Positions 8,310 through 17,239 of a stretch of 64,000 bases of DNA are shown here, in pieces. The notes below the pieces were generated by a model. That model saw only the letters and a list, made by a program, of their open reading frames with translations. It had not been told where the DNA came from and ran no database searches. The stretch comes from Hydrogenophaga sp. Lineage in GTDB: Bacteria > Pseudomonadota > Gammaproteobacteria > Burkholderiales > Burkholderiaceae_C. A program made the translations under genes and the position numbers. Location of the stretch: the NCBI RefSeq assembly GCF_011390835.1, contig NZ_JAABRQ010000019.1, forward strand, positions 1-64,000, in the 5' to 3' direction. The first letter of the stretch is position 1. Each line of letters begins with the position of its first letter.

Positions 8310-9032
8310 CTACGTGTCGCTCAGCAGATCGGCGATCGAGTGCACCATCCGGTCGTGGGGTGAACGCTCGATCGGCTCGCCGTGGTTGTAGCCGTAGGTG
8401 ACGAGCGCCACCGGGCAACCCGCCGCGCGCGCGGCCAGAGCGTCGTTCTGGGAGTCGCCCACCATCAGCGTGCGCGCCGGCTCGCTGCCCAGTGCCTCGC
8501 AGGTCTTGAGCAAGGGCAAGGGGTCGGGCTTGCGGCGCTCAAAGCTGTCGCCGCCAAACACCTCGACAAAGTAGCCAGCCAGCCCCTTGGTCTCTAGCAG
8601 GCCCTGCGCAAAAGCAAGCGGCTTGTTGGTGAGGCAGGCCAGACGCAAGCCTCGCGCCCGCAAACCCTCCAGGCCTTCGATGACGCCGGGAAAGACGTCA
8701 GCAAACTGACCGTTGATCGTCAGGTAGTGGTGTTGATAGCGGCGCCAGGCGGAGTCGAACAGCGCGTCGACGGTGCGAGCCGGGCAGACCTGCCCCAGAC
8801 CGCTCACCGCGGGCAAGGCCAGCTGTTCGGCCAACAAGCTGCGGATCAGGTGCTCCGAACCTTTGCCCACGGTGCGCGCGACCGCCGCCCTGTCCACGCC
8901 GGGCAGCATCAGGTCAGCGAAGGTGCGGTTGAGCGCAACCTCAAAATCCCCCAAGGTATCGACCATCGTGCCGTCGAGGTCGATGATCGCGGCGCTCAAA
9001 GGCCGCAGGTCCAGGCCACCCGAATTCAGCAT
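8310..9032 (-). CDS. gph: Phosphoglycolate phosphatase (HAD family)
   Basis: Dephosphorylates 2-phosphoglycolate formed by oxygenase activity or DNA repair. The 240-aa HAD phosphatase has motif I IIDLDGTMVDT with the nucleophilic Asp, motif II CLTNKP, the motif III Lys in RRKPDPLPLL, and the motif IV acidic pair in LMVGDSQNDALAARAAG. In many betaproteobacteria rpe, gph and trpEGDC are contiguous. Here rpe, gph and trpE keep that order and strand but are separated by two rightward genes. Confidence 0.93.
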   Translation of the reverse strand: MLNSGGLDLRPLSAAIIDLDGTMVDTLGDFEVALNRTFADLMLPGVDRAAVARTVGKGSEHLIRSLLAEQLALPAVSGLGQVCPARTVDALFDSAWRRYQHHYLTINGQFADVFPGVIEGLEGLRARGLRLACLTNKPLAFAQGLLETKGLAGYFVEVFGGDSFERRKPDPLPLLKTCEALGSEPARTLMVGDSQNDALAARAAGCPVALVTYGYNHGEPIERSPHDRMVHSIADLLSDT

Positions 9033-9076
9033 GGTGTGTTACTTTCGCGCATCATTCAAACCTGACGGAGACTTTC

Positions 9077-9505
9077 ATGAAAAAACTCTTGCAATCCTTT
9101 TGCCTGCTGATCGCCGGCGTGGTGCTCAGCACCGCAGCGCTGGCCCAGGACAAGGTGGTGTATCACATCGATGATGCCGCCACTCAGGCCACCAAGGGCT
9201 TGCGCAACATCCGCAACCACCTCGACGTATTGCCCCAGACGCAGATCACGGTGGTGACGCACGCCAACGGCGTGGACTTCCTGTTCGCCGACGCGAAAGA
9301 CCCGAAGAATCCCGACATTGACTACAACTCCCTGGTCAGCGCGCTCAAGGCGCGCGGCGTGCGTTTCGAGGTGTGCGAAATCACGCTGAAGAACCGCAAC
9401 CTGAAGAAAGAGCAGTTTTCGCTGGATGCCGATTTCACCCCCTCGGGCGTGGCGCGCATCGGCGCGCTGCAGTTCCGCGAGCAGTTCGCCTACATCAAGC
9501 CCTGA
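9077..9505 (+). CDS. Exported DsrE-family protein
   Basis: A 142-aa protein with a clear Sec signal peptide (MKKLLQSFCLLIAGVVLSTA, cleavage near ALAQ). A DsrE/DsrF-like domain follows: KVVYHIDDA, the N-rich LRNIRNHLDVLPQTQITVVTHANGV, and GVRFEVCEITLKNR holding the single mature Cys. DsrE-fold proteins are linked to sulfur relay or small-thiol chemistry, and the exported subgroup is poorly understood. A second exported DsrE protein is encoded at 31948-32439. Confidence 0.85.
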   Translation: MKKLLQSFCLLIAGVVLSTAALAQDKVVYHIDDAATQATKGLRNIRNHLDVLPQTQITVVTHANGVDFLFADAKDPKNPDIDYNSLVSALKARGVRFEVCEITLKNRNLKKEQFSLDADFTPSGVARIGALQFREQFAYIKP

Positions 9506-9517
9506 CCAGCCAACCGC

Positions 9518-10201
9518 TCAGGCGCGCAGCGCGCTGCGCATGGCGTCGATAACGACTTTGTAGTCGGACTTGCCGAAGATGGCGCTGCCCGCGACGAAGG
9601 TGTCGGCGCCGGCATCCGCCACGCGGCGGATGTTGTCGGCTTTGATCCCACCATCGACCTCCAGGCGGATGTCGCGGCCGCTGGCCTCGATGCGCTTTCT
9701 CGCCGCCTCGATCTTGCGCAGCGCCGAGTCGATGAAGCTCTGACCGCCAAAGCCAGGGTTGACGCTCATAATCAGAATCAGGTCGATGTCGTCGATCACC
9801 CAGTCCAGCACGTCGAGCGGCTGTGCCGGGTTGAACGTCAGGCCCGCCTGACATCCCCGGGCCTTGATTGCCTGCACGCTGCGGTGAACGTGAGCGCTTG
9901 CATCCGGGTGGAAGCTCACCAGATCAGCTCCAGCGTCGATGAAAGCGCCCGCGAGCGCGTCCACTGGCTGGATCATGAGATGCACGTCGACCGGCACCGG
10001 CGTGCCGTCGGGCTTTTTCGCATGCGGCTTGAGCGCCTGGCAGACCATGGGGCCAAAAGTGAGGTTGGGCACGTAGTGGTTGTCCATCACGTCGAAATGG
10101 ATCCAGTCGGCGCCGGCGGCGATGACGTCGCGGACCTCCTCACCCAGGCGGGCGAAGTCGGCGGAAAGGATGGAAGGGGCAATGCGGTAGGTGGTGGTCA
10201 T
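9518..10201 (-). CDS. rpe: Ribulose-phosphate 3-epimerase
   Basis: Interconverts ribulose 5-phosphate and xylulose 5-phosphate. The 227-aa TIM barrel has [34 protein letters not shown] (metal ligands), [17 protein letters not shown] and LEVDGGIK for the phosphate site. The [10 protein letters not shown] start at 10201 is chosen; the upstream in-frame extension has no family similarity. Confidence 0.97.
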   Translation of the reverse strand: MTTTYRIAPSILSADFARLGEEVRDVIAAGADWIHFDVMDNHYVPNLTFGPMVCQALKPHAKKPDGTPVPVDVHLMIQPVDALAGAFIDAGADLVSFHPDASAHVHRSVQAIKARGCQAGLTFNPAQPLDVLDWVIDDIDLILIMSVNPGFGGQSFIDSALRKIEAARKRIEASGRDIRLEVDGGIKADNIRRVADAGADTFVAGSAIFGKSDYKVVIDAMRSALRA

Positions 10202-10303
10202 GTCGAAGCCGGGAGGACAGAAGGCAGAAGGCCCGAGGGCGATGACCGGCATTGTCTCAGGCCTGCCGCGCGCTCTGCACAACGCTCACCCGGTGCAGGT
10301 AAC

Positions 10304-10702
10304 ATGCCGGCCATGCCGACATATCAGTTCACCTGCGAGGTGGAGCCCCAGTACCTGAGCGAGCAGTCCGCGCCCGACGAGGATGCGTACGCCTTCGCCT
10401 ACACGGTCACCATCACCAACACCGGTGACGTGGCGGCGCAGCTGATCTCCCGGCACTGGATCATCGAGGACGCTCAAGGCCACAGCGACGAGGTCAAGGG
10501 CCTGGGGGTGGTGGGCAACCAACCGCTGCTGCGCCCGGGCGAGTCGTTTCAATACACCAGCGGCACTCGCCTGCGTTCGGCCAGCGGCCAGATGCACGGC
10601 AGCTTTTTCTGTGTGGCCGAGGACGGCGAGCGCTTCGAGGCCACCGTGCTGCCGTTCGCACTTGTGGCCGATACGAGCGCCCCCGGCCGCCTGCTTCACT
10701 GA
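10304..10702 (+). CDS. apaG: Co2+/Mg2+ efflux protein ApaG
   Basis: A 132-aa single-domain fibronectin-like protein. Family motifs include YAFAYTVTITNTGDVAAQL, SRHWIIEDAQGHSDEVKG, the VVGNQPLLRPGESFQYTSG region and SASGQMHGSFFCV. Its role is linked to divalent-cation homeostasis, but the biochemistry is not settled. Start 10304 (MPAMPT) has AGG a few bases upstream; ATG 10313 is possible. It is transcribed divergently from rpe. Confidence 0.95.
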   Translation: MPAMPTYQFTCEVEPQYLSEQSAPDEDAYAFAYTVTITNTGDVAAQLISRHWIIEDAQGHSDEVKGLGVVGNQPLLRPGESFQYTSGTRLRSASGQMHGSFFCVAEDGERFEATVLPFALVADTSAPGRLLH

Positions 10703-10765
10703 CGGGCCAGGCGGCCATGCCGCCTACGACATCCCGCGGCCCTGCACCCCATCGAGACCCGACGC

Positions 10766-12073
10766 ATGCAACTGGATTTCCTGCCGACCTGGCCCCTTCA
10801 ACTTAACACCCTGTTCTTTTTCGGCTTTCTGCTGTTCTGTGGTGCCCTGGGCGGCTTTCTGGCGCACCGCATGAGCTGGCTGCCCAGCATCACCGGCTTC
10901 ATGCTGGTGGGGCTGGTCGCAGGACCGAATGTGCTGGGCATCTTCGACTACGACGCGCTGGCGGATGCGCGCATCGTGGTCGACATCGCGCTGGCCCTGA
11001 TCCTCTACCGCCTCGGCTTGTCGCTGGACATCAAGTCGCTGCTTCACGACAAAGGCTTGCTGCTGGTGTCGCTGGTGGAGAGTGCGCTGACCTTCGTGGT
11101 GGTGTATTTCGCCATGAGCCTGTTTGGCATCGGGCCGCTGGTTTCTGCCGTGGTCGCGGCGATTGCCATCTCCTCCTCACCCGCCGTGTTGCTGCACGTG
11201 GCTCACGAGCTCGGTGCCCATGGCAAGACCACCGACCGCGCCGAGGCCCTGGTCGCACTCAACAATGTGCTGGCCTTTCTGGTGTTTGCCGGTCTGCTGC
11301 CGGCGCTGTACCAGGACACCGAAGCGCCTCTGGCCACCATGATCGGGGCACCGCTGTACCAATTGCTGGGCTCCACCGTGCTGGGCCTGGTGCTGGGCTG
11401 GATGCTGCACATGGTGGCCCGGCTGACCAAGCGGGCCACCCAGTACAGCCTGGCGCTGGTGGTGGGTGCCGTGGCCATGACGCTGGGGCTGGCGCTGGCG
11501 TTTGGCCTCTCGGCGCTGTTTGCGCCGCTGGTGCTGGGTGTGGTGGTCAAGACCGCAGAGAAGCAGGACCTGCTGGCCAACCTGGAGTTTGGCCCTGCCT
11601 TCGAGCTCTTTTTCGTCGCCCTGTTCGTTTATGCAGGTGCCAGCCTGCACCTCAAGGAAATGGTGGCGTTCGCGCCGGCGGCCGCGGTCTACGTGATCGC
11701 GCGCAGCGTGGCCAAGTGGGTGGGTGTGGCCGCCACCGGCTATGCGGTGGGCTGGCACCGCCGCACCCACCGCAATGCCGGCCTGATGCTGCTGCCCATG
11801 GCGGGCATGGCGATCGGCCTGGCCAACACCATGACCGAGCAGTTCCCGATCCGCGCAGCCGAAGTGGCCTCCATCGTGTTTGCCGCGGTCGCGGTGTTCG
11901 AGACCCTCGGCCCGCCCGTGGTCGCTCGGGCGTTGCGCTGGGCGGGCGAGGTGCACGGTGACGATGAAGACCGTGGCCTGACCCAGGCCGATGCGGTGAT
12001 GGAGCCGATGGTGGCCGAGGCTCCCGAGTCCGAGACCGCTCCGCTGAATGCCCAAGAAAAACCTGCCGCCTGA
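10766..12073 (+). CDS. CPA2-family cation:proton antiporter (Kef-type)
   Basis: A 435-aa membrane protein with about 12 hydrophobic segments and the Na/H-exchanger fold (ITGFMLVGLVAGPNVLGIF, VDIALALILYRLGLSLDI, GLMLLPMAGMAIGLANTM). It moves K+ or Na+ against H+ across the inner membrane. The cytosolic C-terminal tail is short and acidic, without the TrkA-N/RCK domain of KefB/C, so ligand gating by nucleotides or glutathione is not expected. Its 3' end overlaps the thiL start by 26 nt. Confidence 0.88.
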   Translation: MQLDFLPTWPLQLNTLFFFGFLLFCGALGGFLAHRMSWLPSITGFMLVGLVAGPNVLGIFDYDALADARIVVDIALALILYRLGLSLDIKSLLHDKGLLLVSLVESALTFVVVYFAMSLFGIGPLVSAVVAAIAISSSPAVLLHVAHELGAHGKTTDRAEALVALNNVLAFLVFAGLLPALYQDTEAPLATMIGAPLYQLLGSTVLGLVLGWMLHMVARLTKRATQYSLALVVGAVAMTLGLALAFGLSALFAPLVLGVVVKTAEKQDLLANLEFGPAFELFFVALFVYAGASLHLKEMVAFAPAAAVYVIARSVAKWVGVAATGYAVGWHRRTHRNAGLMLLPMAGMAIGLANTMTEQFPIRAAEVASIVFAAVAVFETLGPPVVARALRWAGEVHGDDEDRGLTQADAVMEPMVAEAPESETAPLNAQEKPAA

Positions 12074-13058
12074 CGCTGCCAAGATGGGAGAGTTTGCGCT
12101 GATCGCGCGCCATTTCACGCGGACAGCTGCTGCCAGCGCGGAATCGCTGGTGCTCGGCGTGGGCGACGACGGTGCATTGATACAGCCCACACCCGGTCAC
12201 CAGCTGGCGATCTCCAGCGACATGCTGGTGGAAGGCCGGCACTTTTTTCCCGACGCCGATCCCGGCTCGCTTGGGCACAAGGCGCTGGCCGTCAATCTCA
12301 GTGACCTGGCCGCCATGGGCGCACGCCCGCTCGGCTTCACGCTGGCCATCGCCTTGCCCGCGGTCGACGACGCCTGGCTCGCTGCCTTTGCGCGTGGCCT
12401 GTTTGCCCTCGCCGATGCCCACGCCTGCCCCCTGGTGGGCGGTGACACCACCCGCGGACCGCTCACCCTGAGCATCACCGTGTTCGGTGAAGTCCTGCCG
12501 GGTCAGGCGCTTCGGCGCTCGGCTGCGCAATCGGGTGACGACCTGTGGCTGAGCGGCCGCACCGGCGAAGCGCGACTCGCCCTGGCGCAGCGCCAGGGCC
12601 TTCCCTGGGCCACGACCGCATCGCCTGCCGACCTGACCCAGGCCAGAGCCCGCATGGACCAGCCCACACCCCGGCTGGCGCTGGGCCAGGCGCTGGCGGG
12701 CCTGGCCCACGCCGCCATCGACGTGAGCGATGGCCTGGCGGGCGACCTGGGCCACATCCTGCAAGCGAGCGAGCTCGGCGCTGACATCGACTGGGCGGCC
12801 TTGCCGCTGGCGCCGGCTCTGGCCGCGCTGCCTGTCGAGTGGCAACGCGAATGTGTGCTGCACGGCGGCGACGACTACGAGCTGCTCTTCACCGCCTCCC
12901 CAGACGATCGCGACCGGGTGCGGGCCGCCGGCGCGGCCAGCGAGACGGTTGTGCAACGCATAGGCCGCCTGCACGCCGCACCAGGCCTGGTGCTGATCGA
13001 CCACCATGGCCAGCGCGCGCCACTGGCGATGCGCGGCCACGACCACTTCGCGGCCTGA
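12048..13058 (+). CDS. thiL: Thiamine-monophosphate kinase
   Basis: Phosphorylates thiamine monophosphate to the active cofactor TPP. The 336-aa protein shows the PurM-like ATPase pattern: MGEFALIARHF, VLGVGDDGALI, SSDMLVEGRHF, LAVNLSDLAAMGARPLG, LVGGDTTRGPL, AIDVSDGLAGDLGH and HGGDDYELLF. ATG 12048 lies inside the antiporter gene; ATG 12084 (MGEFAL) is the alternative start, and 11 nt would then separate the two. In related genomes thiL is followed by pgpA and pncC; here an opposite-strand gene intervenes. Confidence 0.95.
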   Translation: MPKKNLPPDAAKMGEFALIARHFTRTAAASAESLVLGVGDDGALIQPTPGHQLAISSDMLVEGRHFFPDADPGSLGHKALAVNLSDLAAMGARPLGFTLAIALPAVDDAWLAAFARGLFALADAHACPLVGGDTTRGPLTLSITVFGEVLPGQALRRSAAQSGDDLWLSGRTGEARLALAQRQGLPWATTASPADLTQARARMDQPTPRLALGQALAGLAHAAIDVSDGLAGDLGHILQASELGADIDWAALPLAPALAALPVEWQRECVLHGGDDYELLFTASPDDRDRVRAAGAASETVVQRIGRLHAAPGLVLIDHHGQRAPLAMRGHDHFAA

Positions 13059-13065
13059 GGGCCAG

Positions 13066-14646
13066 TCAAAGAGCGCTGGACGGCGCAGGTCCGCCGAGCA
13101 AAGCACGCAGCACCTCGTCGGCGCGCGCGCCACCCAGGTGGGCGGCGTCCACCCAGACAAATCCACCTGCCGGCGCGGCCGCCAGCGCCGCTTGCGCCAC
13201 GGCGCGGTCGGTGCGCGCATCGGCCAGCAGCACCACCCGCTGCAGGTGGGTGGCTGCGGCCAACACGCCGAGTTCGTGTTGACAGCCGCGGTTGGCCGCC
13301 TGAAAACCCCGCAAATCCATCAGCACCACATCGGCGCGTGTCACGAGGGCGGCCAGCGCCACCTGCCAGGTGGTGTCGAAGCAATAACACTCGTTGACGC
13401 GGTAGCGGCCGTCCGGGTCGGGCGCGAGGTCAAAGTCGCGCAGTCGCTCGCTCAGCTGCGCCTGGTTGGCGATGAAGCGGCCGGCCAGGCGGCGGTTGAG
13501 AAAGGTGAACAGGTCGTCGGGGTCCAGCGTTCGGCTCAGCAGGTCGGTGCCGGCAATCAGCACCGTGTTACCCACCAGCCGCCAGCGCTCGACCACCCGG
13601 TCAAACAGCGTCTGCACCGCGGTGTCTTGCTGAAACACGCGCAGCACCAGCAGGGTAGCGGGCGGCGCTGCCGGTGCCAGCCACCCGCGCAATGCCCAGA
13701 CACCCAGCGGAATCCACAACCAGGGCAGCAACTGCGTCGCCGCCACCAGCCCCACGCTTTCCAGCGGCGGCAATGCGTTGGCCATGAGCACCACGAACCA
13801 GTAGGCGCCCAGCAGGTACAAAAGGTCTGAAAACCGCTGCCGCCGGTAGGCCTGGGCCAGCCACAGCCCTGCCTGGTAGACCGGCCAGGCCAGCAGAAGC
13901 CAGGGCGCGAGCGCCATCAGGACAAGGGCCGGCCGGGCGCCAACCGCGCCGACCAGGGACATCATCCAATCCGGCGGTGCGCTCGAATCACGTGCCAGCC
14001 AGCCCAGCATGAAGACGGAGGCCACCGCCAGCACGAGAAACAAGGGCAGCAGGGTGGGAGCCACCGCGCGAATGCGCCCGCTGGCACCAATCATCAACGC
14101 GATCGTGATCGGAATCACCACCGCGCCGCCCAGCCACCCCGCCACCGCGGTCCAGGACTGGGCCGAGGTGGAGCCCAGCATCACCACCCCCACCATGGCC
14201 ACCAGGTAGAGAAGCACACCTACCAGCACCCGGGTCCAGGACCAGCGTCGCAACAGCCCCCAGCCCATGACCATCGGCCAGGCGTAGACCAGGCCCAGGA
14301 CAAACAGGCGGTTTAGCGACAGGTTGCGGTCCTGGTAGACGAACAGCAGGGCCAGCGCGGACTGGGTCAGCCCGATCAGCAGGCTCAAGCCGGCAATGAA
14401 CACCATCAAGCGCACCGTGGCGCGCCGATGCACCGCGGCGCCTGGCAAACGCGCGCGCGCCAAAGCCATCAGCGGCGGTGCGCCCTCGCCCGCTGCGGCG
14501 GCTGACCGGTCACTGGGCGGTGGCCCGCCGCGCATCAGGCTCAGCATGCGTCGGCGGTAGAGCCCAGCGATCACCCAGGACACCCCAGTCGCCAGCAGCA
14601 CACCCAGCATCAAGGCTGTCAGCACCATGCCCGACAAGTTGTTCAT
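13066..14646 (-). CDS. Polytopic membrane protein with a TIR-like C-terminal domain
   Basis: A 526-aa protein not assigned to a named family. Residues 1-330 hold about nine hydrophobic helices, for example LSGMVLTALMLGVLLATGV and LVLMALAPWLLLAWPVY. From about residue 331 a soluble domain begins TLLVLRVFQQDTAVQTLFDR and continues VGNTVLIAGTDLLSRT. Around residue 438 it has ADVVLMDLRGF followed by NRGCQHELG, resembling the TIR-domain pattern of a hydrophobic strand, small residues and CxxEL where the catalytic Glu of NADase TIRs lies. The TIR relation is by eye only. The gene is on the strand opposite to thiL and pgpA and inserted between them. Confidence 0.7.
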   Translation of the reverse strand: MNNLSGMVLTALMLGVLLATGVSWVIAGLYRRRMLSLMRGGPPPSDRSAAAAGEGAPPLMALARARLPGAAVHRRATVRLMVFIAGLSLLIGLTQSALALLFVYQDRNLSLNRLFVLGLVYAWPMVMGWGLLRRWSWTRVLVGVLLYLVAMVGVVMLGSTSAQSWTAVAGWLGGAVVIPITIALMIGASGRIRAVAPTLLPLFLVLAVASVFMLGWLARDSSAPPDWMMSLVGAVGARPALVLMALAPWLLLAWPVYQAGLWLAQAYRRQRFSDLLYLLGAYWFVVLMANALPPLESVGLVAATQLLPWLWIPLGVWALRGWLAPAAPPATLLVLRVFQQDTAVQTLFDRVVERWRLVGNTVLIAGTDLLSRTLDPDDLFTFLNRRLAGRFIANQAQLSERLRDFDLAPDPDGRYRVNECYCFDTTWQVALAALVTRADVVLMDLRGFQAANRGCQHELGVLAAATHLQRVVLLADARTDRAVAQAALAAAPAGGFVWVDAAHLGGARADEVLRALLGGPAPSSAL

Positions 14647-14733
14647 GAGCGCACTCCCGGCTGAATCCCCAGCTGCGGCCAGTGTGCGCGCCACCCCCTG
14701 ACAACACAAGCAGCCCGAAGTGGCGCCTCCATA

Positions 14734-15291
14734 ATGCGAAGCATGGTCACCGACCCTACCTTGCCTGTGGAGCGCGAGCTCGCCCAAAATTCCGCGGCGA
14801 TCGTGCACCCGGGCTGGGCGTTTCTGCTGGCGCACCCGGCCCACTTCATCGCGCTCGGCGCTGGCTCGGGCCTGTCGCGACTGGCTCCCGGCACCGCGGG
14901 CACCTTGTGGGCCTGGGCCGCTTTTGTGACCCTGCAGCCGGTGATGAGCGACACCGCCTGGGGCGCGCTGATCACCGTTGGCACGCTAGTGGGCTGGTGG
15001 GCCTGCACGGTGACCGCGAGCCACATGCGCATCGCCGACTCCGGCCACATCGTGTGGGACGAAATCATCGCCTTCTGGCTGGTGTTGTGGCTGGTGTCAC
15101 CCACCGGGCTGCTGGGTCAGGCCGTGGCGTTCGCGCTGTTCCGCTTCTTCGACGCGGTGAAGTTCGGCCCCATGGCCTGGGCCGATCGGCGCTTCAAGGG
15201 GTTTGGCCCGCGCGGCGGCTTCGGCATCCTGCTCGACGATTTTGCGGCGGCCGGCTGCACGCTGCTGGTGATCGCGGCCTGGCGGTTTTGA
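14734..15291 (+). CDS. pgpA: Phosphatidylglycerophosphatase A
   Basis: Dephosphorylates phosphatidylglycerophosphate to phosphatidylglycerol in the inner membrane. The 185-aa protein has the PgpA motifs: ALGAGSGLSRLAPGTAGTLW, the acidic IVWDEIIAFWLV region, and PMAWADRRFKGFGPRGGFGI followed by LLDDFAA. It has about four membrane segments. Start 14734 is used; ATG 14743 is also possible. Confidence 0.93.
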   Translation: MRSMVTDPTLPVERELAQNSAAIVHPGWAFLLAHPAHFIALGAGSGLSRLAPGTAGTLWAWAAFVTLQPVMSDTAWGALITVGTLVGWWACTVTASHMRIADSGHIVWDEIIAFWLVLWLVSPTGLLGQAVAFALFRFFDAVKFGPMAWADRRFKGFGPRGGFGILLDDFAAAGCTLLVIAAWRF

Positions 15292-15293
15292 CC

Positions 15294-15345
15294 CACCCCC
15301 GGGCTGCGCCCGCGGCGCATCACCCCTCAAGGGGCTGTGGGCGGC
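15294..15345. repeat. GC-rich intergenic repeat-like element
   Basis: The pgpA-pncC gap (15292-15462) has no gene. It holds the G/C-rich block CCCCCGGGCTGCGCCCGCGG followed by CCCCTCAAGGGG (a perfect 12-bp palindrome). The style resembles short intergenic repeats I associate with Comamonadaceae genomes and the block at 40555-40650. Copy number cannot be checked from this window. Confidence 0.3.
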
Positions 15346-15462
15346 GGCGCGGCCTGCAAGGCACGCTGGCGGACTGGCGGAGCCGGGTCCGGGGCGTTCT
15401 GGTTGGCTCACCCTCGTGCCTGCGCGTGTTCCTCCTGTTCTGCTTGCGGTACGCTGCCACCC

Positions 15463-15957
15463 ATGATCGAACCTGCTGCTGAATCTGCTGTGCCCGACCT
15501 TGTGTCGCAACTCGCAACGCGGCTGCGCTTGCACGGGCAGATGCTGGTCACCGCAGAGAGCTGTACCGGCGGGCTGATCGCGGGGGCGTGCACCGAGATC
15601 AGCGGGTCGAGTGACTGGTTCGAACGCGGTTTTGTCACCTATTCCAATGCGGCCAAGACCGAGTTGCTGGGCGTATCGGCGGCCATGATCGAAGCCCACG
15701 GCGCGGTGAGTGAAGCGGTGGCCTGTGCCATGGCCGCAGGGGCGCTGGCGCGCTCGCAGGCGCAGTGCGCGGTCGCCGTGACGGGCGTGGCCGGCCCCAC
15801 CGGCGGCAGTGCCGACAAGCCGGTTGGCACGGTGTGGCTGGCCTGGGCCACGGCGCAAGGCGTGCAGGCCGAACACCACCGGTTCCCGGGCGACCGCGCC
15901 GCGGTCCGCCAGGCCACGGTGCAGCGTGCGCTGGCGGGATTGCTGCAGCGGCTGTGA
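15463..15957 (+). CDS. pncC: Nicotinamide-nucleotide amidohydrolase (CinA C-terminal family)
   Basis: Deamidates NMN to nicotinate mononucleotide for NAD recycling. The 164-aa protein is the CinA C-terminal domain alone. Motifs are VTAESCTGGLIAGACTEISG (catalytic Ser/Thr region), WFERGFVTYSNAAKTELLGV, HGAVSEAVACAMAAGAL, and AVTGVAGPTGGSADKPVGTV. ATG 15463 is chosen; the frame is open further upstream but unrelated to the family. It is convergent with the nitroreductase gene, with 4 nt between the stops. Confidence 0.94.
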   Translation: MIEPAAESAVPDLVSQLATRLRLHGQMLVTAESCTGGLIAGACTEISGSSDWFERGFVTYSNAAKTELLGVSAAMIEAHGAVSEAVACAMAAGALARSQAQCAVAVTGVAGPTGGSADKPVGTVWLAWATAQGVQAEHHRFPGDRAAVRQATVQRALAGLLQRL

Positions 15958-15961
15958 GCGG

Positions 15962-17125
15962 TCAGGCGCGCGTGGGCAGGATGTGCACGTCCACACCCCG
16001 GCGTGGCGCCGGGCCAATGGGTGGCGCATAGCCCAGGCGGGCCCACATCTGCACCGTGAAGGCGGGTGGCGGCGCCTGCAGCAGCTGGTGGATGGCCGCA
16101 TAGGGCCCCGCCTGTTCGGGGTACTCCTGCAGCGCCTGCGACAAGGGCTGCATGGCCAGCCCATGCGCCGTGGCGGCGAGCTGCGCGCGCGCGTAGGCAC
16201 GACCCGCGTTCACCTGGGTGAACCGGTCGTTGCCTTCGGTGACCATGGCAAAGAAGGCCGGCGTGGTGGCCAGCTTGGCGTTGAACTCGTCGATCTGCCC
16301 CGTCACCGCCGAGCTGTCGGGGGCGGACGCTTGCGTGCGGTCGAACAGGCCCACAGCGGTGATGAGGCGCAGCAGCGGATCGTTGACCGAGATGCCGTCG
16401 CGGTGCTGCGCAATCTCCGACGGGCCGATGCGCAGCACCTTGTAAGACTCCAGCAGCGTGCGCGGCGTGGTCAGCTCGATGCGCCAAGCCTGCATGGCGA
16501 TGGCGCGGTGCTGCTGCAGCCGCTCGCCTGCCTCGGGCCCGACGAACTCGACCCGGATCGGGTGCGGTGCCACGCTGTCGGCAATGGCTTTCAGGGCAAC
16601 TGCTTCGGGCGCACGCCCTTCATAGGCCTCGCGGTTGGTGCGGCGGCGGAAGATCTGGGCGAACAGCGGGTCGGGCCGAACGCCCGCGTCGACCAGCAAG
16701 CGCACGCGCGCGGTGGGCCGGCCATCCAGCGCCGTGGGACCAAACGCACCCTCCGGAAACAAGGTGATGTCGGCCCTAAGGCCTTTCTGACGGGCCGCGA
16801 GGTCGAGCAGTTCCAGAAACGTGCCCTGGCTCATCATCATCTGGCGCGACAAGGGGTCGGTTTCGGGCAACAGCCGCTCCCGGTCGATGAACAGCGTGAT
16901 CTCGTCGGGCACGCTGAAGTCGACCCGCCACGACTGCAGGTTGTGCGAGTGCGGCGCGAGGATGGCGTGCGCCACCAGCCAGCGGCGCACATCACCCCCG
17001 TCCGCGGGCGGGCTCCACGCCTGCAAGGCCTCGGGGGGCAGGCTGGCGTCGCAGGCGGCCAGGCTGGCGGTGGCGGCGAGCACCACGCCGCCGCCGGTGA
17101 TGCGAATGAAGTTTCTGCGTTGCAT
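15962..17125 (-). CDS. Acg-type nitroreductase-like protein with an export signal
   Basis: A 387-aa protein starting MQRRNFIRITGGGVVLAATA then a lipobox-like SLAAC. The RRNF plus hydrophobic stretch looks like a Tat signal with possible lipidation at Cys25. The body matches the Acg/nitroreductase fold: LAPHSHNLQSWRVDF (flavin-site SxNxQ), RRTNREAYEG and TVQMWARLGYAPP. Flavin binding or sequestration is inferred; the substrate is unknown. AAGGAA lies 6 nt before ATG 17125. A LysR gene is divergent. Confidence 0.82.
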   Translation of the reverse strand: MQRRNFIRITGGGVVLAATASLAACDASLPPEALQAWSPPADGGDVRRWLVAHAILAPHSHNLQSWRVDFSVPDEITLFIDRERLLPETDPLSRQMMMSQGTFLELLDLAARQKGLRADITLFPEGAFGPTALDGRPTARVRLLVDAGVRPDPLFAQIFRRRTNREAYEGRAPEAVALKAIADSVAPHPIRVEFVGPEAGERLQQHRAIAMQAWRIELTTPRTLLESYKVLRIGPSEIAQHRDGISVNDPLLRLITAVGLFDRTQASAPDSSAVTGQIDEFNAKLATTPAFFAMVTEGNDRFTQVNAGRAYARAQLAATAHGLAMQPLSQALQEYPEQAGPYAAIHQLLQAPPPAFTVQMWARLGYAPPIGPAPRRGVDVHILPTRA

Positions 17126-17178
17126 GTGGAATTCCTTGATGGTTCGGGGCGGAGCGGCGAGTGCGCTTGTCTCGCGGA

Positions 17179-17210
17179 CATTGTGGAATCGGGCAGAGAT
17201 GAACACAATG
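17179..17210. promoter_or_regulatory. Inverted repeat in the nitroreductase/LysR divergent promoter region
   Basis: CATTGTG (17179-17185) and CACAATG (17204-17210) form a perfect 7-bp inverted repeat with an 18-bp spacer. It sits between the two divergent genes. This is the position of a LysR-type operator controlling both promoters, although the spacing is wider than a simple T-N11-A box. Confidence 0.45.
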
Positions 17211-17239
17211 GCATGAAATCGCGTACGAGCTATACACGA

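Noticed and set aside
8283..8310. GCGCCGC/GCGGCGC inverted repeat between the CHI-like gene and gph as terminator
   Set aside because: 14-bp loop, no T-tract on either strand, and it touches the gph stop; not strong enough to call.
11652..13220. 522-codon leftward frame opposite the antiporter and thiL
   Set aside because: Antisense shadow; the plus-strand genes carry complete family motifs.
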